A stretch of DNA of 64,000 nt from an uncultured Clostridia bacterium. Lineage in GTDB: Bacteria; Bacillota; Clostridia; Oscillospirales; Ruminococcaceae. Numbering within the stretch: position 1 is the first letter of the stretch; every line of letters starts with the position of its first letter. The position numbers were made by a program, and so were the translations under genes. Positions 29,368 to 37,775 of this stretch are shown here, piece by piece. Where the stretch lies: NCBI GenBank assembly GCA_947627465.1, contig CANQWD010000006.1:42089-106088 (forward strand), in the 5' to 3' direction. The notes beneath the pieces were generated by a model that was not told the origin of the DNA, ran no database searches, and saw only the letters and a list, made by a program, of their open reading frames with translations.

Positions 29368-30129
29368 TTAAACCGCACACACGTATTCCGCAAGCCCTAG
29401 CGCGATATCAAAATGCCCGACGTCGTGCTGAGTTCCCGAATCGCCGTCGCTTTTGCGAGAATCCCATTCCGGCGCGTCGAGCAAATCACCGCTTGTAAAG
29501 AACGTGTAAAATTTCAACTCCCTGAAATCGCACATAGCTTGAAGTGCGGCACACTCCATTTCCACGGAGATACAGCCGTCCGCCTTGCGCTTTTGAAAAT
29601 TGTTTTCGGTTTCACGGTAAAACGAATCGGTAGTCCATGTTTTTCCCTCAACAAAGGGAATTCCGCTTCTTTTCATGAAATTGCTCACGATTTTGTGATT
29701 TGCGACGTTTATATAGTCGGCAGCGGGAGCGTAGTGATAGGACGTTCCCTCGTCACGGTAAGCGGCGGTGGGTATCATTACTTTTCCGTGCGCTATTTCC
29801 TTGTTGAGACAGCCCGCACCGCCGAATACTATGTACTTCTTGGTACTGATCACGGCAAGAGAATCCTCGACGAGACCCACGCAGGCGGGAGCGCCTATCA
29901 TAGTTTTGAAAAACGCGAACTTTCCGCCGTTATGCCGAATTTCGTAAACGGGAGTATCTCCGGTCGCCGAAAACAGTCTGCCAATCTCTTTGAAACTGTA
30001 ATTTTCCAAAACGAACTTCTCTATTTTTTCCGAAAACGTTATTATACAAGCGTCGACTTTCGGCGCGTTTTCGTTTACAAAAGGCTCTATTATCGCTTTC
30101 GATTTATTGTCAAAGCTGTCGGTTATCAT
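29368..30129 (-). CDS. Nucleoside phosphorylase
   Basis: YIVFGGAGCLNKEIAHGKVMIPTAAYRDEGTSYHYAP; CISVEMECAALQAMCDF. Confidence 0.88.
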   Translation of the reverse strand: MITDSFDNKSKAIIEPFVNENAPKVDACIITFSEKIEKFVLENYSFKEIGRLFSATGDTPVYEIRHNGGKFAFFKTMIGAPACVGLVEDSLAVISTKKYIVFGGAGCLNKEIAHGKVMIPTAAYRDEGTSYHYAPAADYINVANHKIVSNFMKRSGIPFVEGKTWTTDSFYRETENNFQKRKADGCISVEMECAALQAMCDFRELKFYTFFTSGDLLDAPEWDSRKSDGDSGTQHDVGHFDIALGLAEYVCAV

Positions 30130-30586
30130 TTCTTATCTCCTCAATTCGCTTAATTATTTTTTCCGTCCAATGCTCGTCCTCCGCGCCGATAATAAACACG
30201 CGGAAGCCGTAAGTGTCTCCGTTTTGCTTTACGGAAATATCGTCGTCGATATGTAGATCAATGCGGTATTTCGCGGGGTATTTTGACGGCATAGCTTCGG
30301 GATTATCGCGCTGAACCTCGCGGGCGTGGCGTTCGCCGTTTACTACCTCGCAAAGCTTTATTCCGTAACAGCGGAAAAGTCCGCGAATATATCTCTCCGA
30401 ACGGAACGAGGTGGTGTATATCCACGGTTCGATATTATGTTCTGTAAGATACTTAAACAGCTCGATAGTTCCGAGCCGCAGACGCTCCTTGTAGATAATC
30501 CGAAAAGGGAAGCGGAGCGACTTTTCCGTTTTGAACTTTTCCGGGGCGACAAATAAAGTGTCGTCCAAGTCGAATGATACGCGCAT
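30110..30586 (-). CDS. HAD-like hydrolase
   Basis: MRVSFDLDDTLF; PWIYTTSFRSERYI; DLHIDDD. Confidence 0.82.
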   Translation of the reverse strand: MRVSFDLDDTLFVAPEKFKTEKSLRFPFRIIYKERLRLGTIELFKYLTEHNIEPWIYTTSFRSERYIRGLFRCYGIKLCEVVNGERHAREVQRDNPEAMPSKYPAKYRIDLHIDDDISVKQNGDTYGFRVFIIGAEDEHWTEKIIKRIEEIRNDNRQL

Positions 30587-30616
30587 GGTTAAGTCTCCGA
30601 ATAAGGCTTGAATTTA

Positions 30617-30810
30617 GGCAACACCGCACAATTATTGCTGTCCGATTGCGCATTCAGATTTTTCTGTCAGCGGGTTGAGCTTTGCTCAACGCTTGTACAA
30701 TGAGGACGAAGCAAGGCTGACGCCTTGCGAGGACGAATTGTGCAATATGACGGAAAATATGCAAGCAAGCGGGCGGCAAAGGCGTTAGCCGGTAATTGTG
30801 CGGTGTTGCC
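30617..30810. mobile_element. MITE-like element copy A (194 bp), GGCAACACCGCACA family
   Basis: TIR GGCAACACCGCACAATTA...TAATTGTGCGGTGTTGCC; flanked by TTTA (30613-30616) and TTTA (30811-30814). Confidence 0.88.
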
Positions 30811-31017
30811 TTTATATTCAACAAATCGTGTTTCATTGTTGTTCGCCTAAATTATAGGTTAGATTATAGCATAAACGTCTTAATTTGTCAAGACATTTTC
30901 GTGAATTCGGTCAAAGATAAAGCTGCCTGATTTGATTTGGAGACATTCTATTGACAAATTGTAAAAAAAGCGGTATAATATCATTGTTGATAAGAAAGAA
31001 GAATTCAGAGGTAAAAT

Positions 31018-31884
31018 ATGAGAATATCGGATAAATGGAAGGACTACGAACTTATAGATACCGCGAACGGCGAGCGTTTGGAGCGTTGGGGCGATGTGAC
31101 GCTCATTCGCCCCGACCCTCAAATTATATGGAAAAACACGGGAGAAGCCCCCGAGTGGAGCACGGCGCACGCGCGCTATATCCGTTCCGATAAGGGCGGT
31201 GGAGCGTGGGATTACCGCCGAAAGCTTCCCGAAAGTTGGAAGATAAGCTACGGCAGTCTGCGCTTTATGGTGAAGCCTACGGGTTTCAAACACACGGGGC
31301 TGTTTCCCGAACAGGCGGTGAATTGGGACTATTGCGGCGAGCTTATCCGAGCGTCGGACAGACCTATAAACGTACTTAATCTGTTCGCCTACACGGGCGG
31401 CGCTACCTTAGCTTGCGCGGCGGCGGGAGCAAGCGTTTGTCATTGCGACGCGGTAAAAGGAATGGTGGATTGGGCGCGTACCAACGCGAAGCTTTCGGGG
31501 TTGGAGGACAAGCCTATTCGCTGGATAGTGGACGACGCGAACAAGTTCATCAGGCGTGAGATACGCCGCGGCACACGCTACGACGGCGTTATCCTCGACC
31601 CTCCAAGCTACGGACGCGGCACAAACGGCGAGATGTGGAAGCTTGAGGACAGCATTTTCGATTTGATGACGAACATCACGGAGCTGCTGAGCGACAAACC
31701 GCTCTTCGTGCTTTTGAACAGCTACACAACGGGTCTTTCGCCGAGCGTTATGAGTTATCTGCTGCAAATGACGATAGGGCGGCGCTTTAAGATCGAGGTT
31801 CTTTCGGAGGAGATCGGGCTTCCCGTGAAGCAGACGGGAATGCCGCTGCCTTGCGGAAGTACGGCTGTTGTGAAATTTTGTTAA
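31018..31884 (+). CDS. SAM-dependent methyltransferase (RlmI/RlmK-like)
   Basis: VLNLFAYTGGATLACAAAGASVCHCDAVKGMVDWARTNAKLSG; DGVILDPPSYGRG. Confidence 0.88.
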   Translation: MRISDKWKDYELIDTANGERLERWGDVTLIRPDPQIIWKNTGEAPEWSTAHARYIRSDKGGGAWDYRRKLPESWKISYGSLRFMVKPTGFKHTGLFPEQAVNWDYCGELIRASDRPINVLNLFAYTGGATLACAAAGASVCHCDAVKGMVDWARTNAKLSGLEDKPIRWIVDDANKFIRREIRRGTRYDGVILDPPSYGRGTNGEMWKLEDSIFDLMTNITELLSDKPLFVLLNSYTTGLSPSVMSYLLQMTIGRRFKIEVLSEEIGLPVKQTGMPLPCGSTAVVKFC

Positions 31885-31902
31885 TGCGTATAAATAACCG
31901 TC

Positions 31903-31932
31903 GCGTTCTACATAATGTGGAACGCTTTTTTT
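31903..31932 (+). terminator. Intrinsic terminator after the methyltransferase
   Basis: GCGTTCTAC-ATAAT-GTGGAACGC then TTTTTTTAT. Confidence 0.8.
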
Positions 31933-32137
31933 ATAACAATTTTTTAACAAAATGATGAATTGATTTTTATATAAAATGTCGAAATTTGCCTGCGGTGTTG
32001 TGAATTGGGTTGACGAATAAAGACAGACGTGCTATAATATATATAACTATAAAAGAGCTTTTCCGCACGGTGTGCCCGAAAATGATTAAAAATATAAAAA
32101 GTCAGCATACCGTGCCGCAAATAATTGGGGAAAAATT

Positions 32138-33676
32138 ATGAAAAGAAATTTTACAGTAATATTATCGCTTGCCTTAACGGCGGGGTTGTTCGGCGGGTGT
32201 GCCGAAGCTCCAAATACAATTGAGGTAAGTTCCGCAGGTGTTGGGGAAAAGTCTGTCATAAGCGCTGCTTCTTTAAAATCAGTTGCTTCAAATTCGACGG
32301 TATCGAGCGTTAAATCATCAAATTATCAAAGCGCAAAATCAAGTGTTGGCGTTGTTGATTCACATTCTGTTCAATCTAATCCGATACCGAATATAATTCT
32401 GCCGAAAAAAGACGGAGAACAGCCGCAGAACGAGGATATTCCGCAAGAAAACAGCGTTGAGCATATTCCGTCCATAAACGAACCAACCGTTCAGCCGTCG
32501 GAAATCGAACAGCCGCCCGAATCGGAAAACTCCACGGAAAGCGAGAAACCGACCGAAAGCGAAACACCAAAGCCATGTTCTCCGAGTGGTACAAACAGCT
32601 ATCAAGCGCTGAATTACAGCGAGGTCAAGGGAATTTGGATATCATATCTCGAATTGGCGGGACTTCCGAGCGATACGGAAAGCGAGTTTGAAAACGCGGT
32701 CGGCACGGTTTTTGATAACTGCGCGGAATTGGGGATAAACACGGTGTTTGTCCATGTGCGCTCGCACGGCGACGCTTATTATAATTCCGAGATATATCCG
32801 AGAACGAAATACCTCGGCGGCGATTACGACCCGCTCTCCATTATGATCAAGGAAGCGCATAAGCGTTCTCTTTCGTTTCAGGCTTGGATAAATCCGCTTC
32901 GGGCGTGTTCCGTTGGCGATATCGAAAGGGAAAGCGGCTATAAGATCTACGATTGGGCGGGCGGTGAAAAACAGCTCGTTTCAGTCGGAGACTATTATTA
33001 CTTAAATCCCGCTTACGAGGAAGTTACGGACTTTATCGCTCAAGGCGCGTCCGAGATCGCCGCGAATTACGATGTGGACGGCGTTCATATCGACGATTAT
33101 TTTTACCCGACCACCGAGGAGTGGTTTGACAGCGCGGCATATAACGAAAGTTCGTATACTTCGCTTTCCGAATTTCGGCTCGCGAATTGCGACAGGCTGG
33201 TAAGTTCGCTCTACAAAGCGGTGAAGAACGCCAACAGTTCGGCGGTTTTCGGAGTAAGTCCGCAGGGAAATCTGCAAAACAACTACGCTTATATGTATGC
33301 CGACGTTGAAAAATGGTGTACACAAAGCGGATATTTAGATTACATAATGCCGCAGATATATTTCGGCTTCAAGAATTCCGCACAGCCGTTTGCAGATGTC
33401 GTTAAGGAATGGGATAACCTTGCTTCAAAGGGCGGCGTGCCGCTTATCGTGGGACTTTCGCCGTCGAAGATAGGCACCGAGGATACATGGGCGGGCGACG
33501 GAGAATACGAGTGGATAAACGACCAAGATATATTGAAACGTCAGTTTGCCGCAAGCCGTGAAGCACAAAGCTACGGTGGAGTTTGCCTATACAGTTATCA
33601 AAGTATTTTCAACGCGGACAGCGCAGTCAGCGAACAAGTAGATAAAGAAATTGACGCGCTTAAAACGATATTTTGA
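32138..33676 (+). CDS. Glycoside hydrolase-like GHL10 (DUF187) lipoprotein
   Basis: Lipobox GLFGGCAE; GIWISYLELAG; INTVFVHVRSHGDAYYNSEIYPRTKYLGGDYDPLSIMIKEAHKRSLSFQAWINP. Confidence 0.88.
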   Translation: MKRNFTVILSLALTAGLFGGCAEAPNTIEVSSAGVGEKSVISAASLKSVASNSTVSSVKSSNYQSAKSSVGVVDSHSVQSNPIPNIILPKKDGEQPQNEDIPQENSVEHIPSINEPTVQPSEIEQPPESENSTESEKPTESETPKPCSPSGTNSYQALNYSEVKGIWISYLELAGLPSDTESEFENAVGTVFDNCAELGINTVFVHVRSHGDAYYNSEIYPRTKYLGGDYDPLSIMIKEAHKRSLSFQAWINPLRACSVGDIERESGYKIYDWAGGEKQLVSVGDYYYLNPAYEEVTDFIAQGASEIAANYDVDGVHIDDYFYPTTEEWFDSAAYNESSYTSLSEFRLANCDRLVSSLYKAVKNANSSAVFGVSPQGNLQNNYAYMYADVEKWCTQSGYLDYIMPQIYFGFKNSAQPFADVVKEWDNLASKGGVPLIVGLSPSKIGTEDTWAGDGEYEWINDQDILKRQFAASREAQSYGGVCLYSYQSIFNADSAVSEQVDKEIDALKTIF

Positions 33677-33708
33677 TTTTATAACAGATATAAAAATGGG
33701 GATTTTTT

Positions 33709-36657
33709 ATGAAAAGAATAATAAGGGGAAGTTTGGCGGCGTTATTGTCGTTAAGCATGATTTGGGGAACAGCTTCGGCGCAGAATACTTCGGAAAGGAC
33801 GGCTTCTCAAGACGAGCAGGCGGTTCAAGCTCCCGCGCCGAGTAACGAATTGGTTGAAAAGCCTAAGCCCGCGGAACGTAAGATCACCTTGCCGAACGGC
33901 ATGCGTGCTGTTTTTGCCGCACCCGAAACGGATTTTCCGCTTAAGAAAGCGGATTTTGGGGAATTTTATAAAAACATAAAATCACTCGGAATGAATGCGG
34001 TGATCATTGAAACCACTTCCGAGGATAAGGATTATTACGACGCAGAGCTTGACGGAACCAAGTCCGATATTATCAATTTGGCAGTCAATGCCGCACGAAA
34101 AGCGAATTTAACGGCTTACGTCACTCTTGATGTGAACTCTATGCTGAAAAAAGTCGAAAAGCAAGGCGGCGGACTGAAGTCGGGATTTACAGCCGCGGCG
34201 CACAAATTCGCGATGAAATACAACTGCGACGGCATTTTGCTGTGCGATTATTACACGTACGACACGTCCGAAGCATACGCCGAATATCTGCGCTCCGGTT
34301 CGGGTATCGGTTATGAAAACTGGCTTTACGAAACCAATCAATACATTATTAGAACGCTTTCCGAGGTTATTAAAAAGTCGTCGAACACTGCCGCGGTGGG
34401 GCTTATAGTCGATAATATGTGGGCGAATTCCTCGGACAACCCCCAAGGTTCCGAAACGGACGATAAACTTCAGGCGCTGTATGATGGACATTGCGACACA
34501 AAAAAATATATCGAGAGCGGATACGCGGATTTCGTTATGCTGAAAGCTTACGGCTCCACAAGCGACAGTTCTTTGAATTTTGAGAACGTTGTCTCGTGGT
34601 GGGACGAGCTGGATAAGAAGAACGACGTTAAAACTTACGTTTGCCATTTAAACGAGAGAATAGGCGAATATTCGGGTTGGAATGAGGATCAGCTTTTGCA
34701 GCAGCTCACCGTTTTAAAGGATATCGGCGGCAGCGTTTGCGGAAGCGCGTTCAACTCGCTGTCCGCGCTTAACCGAAACACTCTGCAAAGCACCGAAACG
34801 CTTCAAAAATTCTACGCGGATAAGATAAATACGGACACGCTTTTCGAGGAACTGAAAATGACGTCGCCGTCGGAGCTTGATTTTGTCACTTATGATTCAA
34901 CCGTGAATTTTATGGGAACGTTCGACGAGAATTTCGACGTTTATTTTGACGGTGAAAAAGTCGAACTGAACGAAGCGGGCAACTTCCTTATAAGAAAAGA
35001 TCTTGATATCGGCGTGAATAATTTCACGATCGAACACAAGGGCAAGAAATATGAGTATTCGATAGAACGCCGTGTGGACGTGCTTACTTCGATTTACAGC
35101 ATGGGCGGCATAACCGTTGAGGGCGGCACCAAACTTTCGTTTACGGCTGTGGCTTACAGCGGCGCGGACGTTTATGTAAGCGTTGGCGGAGAATCGATAA
35201 GGCTTTACGAAAAAGGCACCTCGGAGCTTGTGGACGCGGGCAGCTCTTATTCGGAGTTTGTGGGATATTATACAGTCGGTGACGGCATTGTGGGCGAGGA
35301 GCAATATCTCGGCGACATCAGCTACTACGCGGCTTACGGAGGCTATGACGAATCCGCGTGGGGCGGCAGCGTTACGATAGCCGCGAAACCCGAGCCGCCG
35401 AAAACGCCCGTCAATTATGAGATCGATCCCGATCAGGAAAATGTCGGCACGGGCGAGGTCGTCGGAACTATCGACCCGATATGCACCGAAGAGGACGATG
35501 TTACTTATGTAAAAGTGCTGAACGATTTCACGGACGTTCTCGACCCTATGACAACGGGTCATATCCCGTCGCCCGAGTTTTCGCAAATGCCTGCGGGAAC
35601 GCTTGATTATTACAGATCGTATTCGGACGGATATTATATCACGACCTCGGGCAAACGTTATTTGGAGGATTATGTGACAACGTTTGACGACACGGGCTTG
35701 GGTTATAACGCGCTTACCGTAAACTCCATAGGCGACAGCGGCGGCAAGAGCTTTATAAATATAAGTATGGACTACAAATCGTCGTTCAATGTAAACACCT
35801 CTCAAACTTATGTTGAGGGTTACGAGGGTCCTTTCGGGGTCGTGGACTTTAACGCGGAGTACGTTTACGTAACGTTCGATAATGTTACTTCAGTCACAAA
35901 GCTTCCCGATTTCAACTCTTGCACGCTTTTCAGCGCGGGGGAGTGGTCGACGGTGGAGATTGACGGAATACCGAAATTCCGCTTAACGCTTACGCTTCGT
36001 CAAGCGGGAATTTACAGCGGAATGGACGCGTATTACAACGACGACGGCTGCCTTATGCTGACGTTTGGCATTCCTACGGCGACTTTAAGCGGCAAAACGA
36101 TAGTAGTAAGTCCCGGACACGGCGTTGACGGCGACCATTTTGACCTGGGAGCTATCGGACAGGTAAGCGAACAGGAAATAAATCTCGCTGTTGCGAAAAA
36201 GCTGACGACGCAGCTTGAGAAAATGGGTGCGACAGTTGTTCGGCTTGAAACCGAAAGCGTTGATATTTACGACCGTGACAGACCCAAAGTCGCTCGGCAA
36301 TACGGAGCGGATATGTACCTTGAGCTGCATTGCAACAGTTCTTCAAGTTCTGACGCTTCAGGCTGCGAGGTCTATTATTTCACGCCGTGGTCGCAGCCTT
36401 TGGCTAAGGCTGTGAACGATAATCTGGGCAGCTTCTTTGACGGAGTTTACAGCGACGGAACAAGCAGCGCCCGCGGCGATAAGTACAGCTACTATTGGTA
36501 CACGCTTGAACAAGGCTTCCCGTCTGTGCTTGTAGAAATGGGATTTGTTTCCAACGACACAGAATGCCTTATTATGGCTAATTCCAAAAACCAAACCAAA
36601 ATGGCAAAGGCGATAGCCGACGGCGTTTATGAATATTTTGCCAGAAGCGATCTGTAA
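33709..36657 (+). CDS. Large secreted N-acetylmuramoyl-L-alanine amidase with GHL10-like N-terminal region
   Basis: Signal peptide; N-terminal VIIETTSEDKDYYDAELDGTKSDIINLAVNAARKANLTAYVTLDVN; C-terminal Amidase_3 IVVSPGHG...DMYLELHCNSSS...PSVLVEMGFVSND. Confidence 0.82.
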   Translation: MKRIIRGSLAALLSLSMIWGTASAQNTSERTASQDEQAVQAPAPSNELVEKPKPAERKITLPNGMRAVFAAPETDFPLKKADFGEFYKNIKSLGMNAVIIETTSEDKDYYDAELDGTKSDIINLAVNAARKANLTAYVTLDVNSMLKKVEKQGGGLKSGFTAAAHKFAMKYNCDGILLCDYYTYDTSEAYAEYLRSGSGIGYENWLYETNQYIIRTLSEVIKKSSNTAAVGLIVDNMWANSSDNPQGSETDDKLQALYDGHCDTKKYIESGYADFVMLKAYGSTSDSSLNFENVVSWWDELDKKNDVKTYVCHLNERIGEYSGWNEDQLLQQLTVLKDIGGSVCGSAFNSLSALNRNTLQSTETLQKFYADKINTDTLFEELKMTSPSELDFVTYDSTVNFMGTFDENFDVYFDGEKVELNEAGNFLIRKDLDIGVNNFTIEHKGKKYEYSIERRVDVLTSIYSMGGITVEGGTKLSFTAVAYSGADVYVSVGGESIRLYEKGTSELVDAGSSYSEFVGYYTVGDGIVGEEQYLGDISYYAAYGGYDESAWGGSVTIAAKPEPPKTPVNYEIDPDQENVGTGEVVGTIDPICTEEDDVTYVKVLNDFTDVLDPMTTGHIPSPEFSQMPAGTLDYYRSYSDGYYITTSGKRYLEDYVTTFDDTGLGYNALTVNSIGDSGGKSFINISMDYKSSFNVNTSQTYVEGYEGPFGVVDFNAEYVYVTFDNVTSVTKLPDFNSCTLFSAGEWSTVEIDGIPKFRLTLTLRQAGIYSGMDAYYNDDGCLMLTFGIPTATLSGKTIVVSPGHGVDGDHFDLGAIGQVSEQEINLAVAKKLTTQLEKMGATVVRLETESVDIYDRDRPKVARQYGADMYLELHCNSSSSSDASGCEVYYFTPWSQPLAKAVNDNLGSFFDGVYSDGTSSARGDKYSYYWYTLEQGFPSVLVEMGFVSNDTECLIMANSKNQTKMAKAIADGVYEYFARSDL

Positions 36658-36682
36658 TACTGATTTGTAATTAATACTATTT

Positions 36683-36822
36683 CCCGATTGAAAATAGACA
36701 AAGATTTGCGAGGATGATTTTTGCATGACAAGGAGGAGGACGAAGCAAGGCTGACGCCTTGCGAGGACGACAACGCAGTATTGCAAAAATCAGACCGCAA
36801 AGATTGTCTATTTTCTGTCGGG
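36683..36822. mobile_element. MITE-like element, CCCGAYNGAAAATAGACAA termini (140 bp)
   Basis: CCCGATTGAAAATAGACAAAGATTTGCG ... CGCAAAGATTGTCTATTTTCTGTCGGG imperfect TIR. Confidence 0.7.
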
Positions 36823-36827
36823 TATTA

Positions 36828-37015
36828 GGGCGTGTTCACATTACCCGAAATGCTCGGATTGCGAAGCGATTTTTTCGCAAAACGAGGAAAAAATCCGCAG
36901 ACATACTGTATGTATTTCAAGGATTTTTGACGAAGTTAATGCGCGCATTATGCGCTACGCGCAAAACGCTAAATTCGCCGCAAGACGGGCGTTGAGCGGT
37001 AATGTGAACACGCCC
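36828..37015. mobile_element. MITE-like element, GGGCGTGTTCACATTACC termini (188 bp)
   Basis: GGGCGTGTTCACATTACC ... GGTAATGTGAACACGCCC perfect 18-bp TIR; TA on both flanks. Confidence 0.82.
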
Positions 37016-37141
37016 TAGTATAAAGTATAGTCTAACATTTGTGTTATTGTCGGGCATTGGGGTTAATCTATTGGCTGCATTTTGATTGTAAATCGGTATA
37101 ATATGCCTGCGTGTGTACAGCGCGGCGTTTAATATATAAAA

Positions 37142-37169
37142 CTCCCCGTTCTAAATAAAGAACGGGGAG
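37142..37169 (-). terminator. Terminator of mscL
   Basis: CTCCCCGTTCT AAATAA AGAACGGGGAG; T-rich tract on the minus strand. Confidence 0.82.
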
Positions 37170-37181
37170 CGTGTTATGTAA

Positions 37182-37688
37182 TTATTCTTTTACCGTTGCC
37201 TCGGCGTTTTCTTCAAGAAGCTCTTTTGCCTTTTCCGCGCCGCCGTCTGTTTTAAGCAGATCGCGTATCTCGGTGAGAAGAACTATCTGCGGGTCGGGAG
37301 CAGGCTCGGGTTCCGGCTCGGGTTCGGGTTCACCCTTTTTCTTCTTTTTGTGACCCAAATCCATGAGTTTATTCATTCCTTTAAGCAATAGGAACAGCAC
37401 CAGCGCCATTATCAAAAAGTTTATCACCGCCGAAAGGAATGCGCCATAGTTGAACTCAACGCCGTTGATCTTGAACGAACCGCCGATTATCATCGGGTTG
37501 CCGTTCTCGTCGTGCTTAACGCCGCCCGTTACCAATGCGATAAGCGGATTGATGAAGTTGGTAGTCAGCGAAGTGACGATAGCTTGAAACGCGCCGCCTA
37601 TGATTACTCCGACTGCCATACTCATTGCGTTGCCCTTTATGGCAAACTCCTTGAATTCTTCGAGAAAATTCTTCAAAAATTTCTTCAT
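37182..37688 (-). CDS. mscL: Large-conductance mechanosensitive channel MscL
   Basis: KNFLEEFKEFAIKGNAMSMAVGVIIGGAFQAIVTSLTTNFINPLIALVTGG. Confidence 0.95.
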   Translation of the reverse strand: MKKFLKNFLEEFKEFAIKGNAMSMAVGVIIGGAFQAIVTSLTTNFINPLIALVTGGVKHDENGNPMIIGGSFKINGVEFNYGAFLSAVINFLIMALVLFLLLKGMNKLMDLGHKKKKKGEPEPEPEPEPAPDPQIVLLTEIRDLLKTDGGAEKAKELLEENAEATVKE

Positions 37689-37775
37689 TTTCACTTGTCC
37701 TTTCATAGTTTTTCGCCCCAAAGGGGCATTATGTGACACAATGAAATTTTACCACAAAATGTGTGTTTTGTCAAC

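Noticed and set aside
34897-35805. 302-aa minus-strand ORF inside the amidase gene
   Set aside because: Antisense shadow ORF; the sense ORF has signal peptide and amidase motifs.
36759-36995. 78-aa ORF in the MITE region
   Set aside because: Spans two non-coding elements and their hairpins; no RBS or motif.
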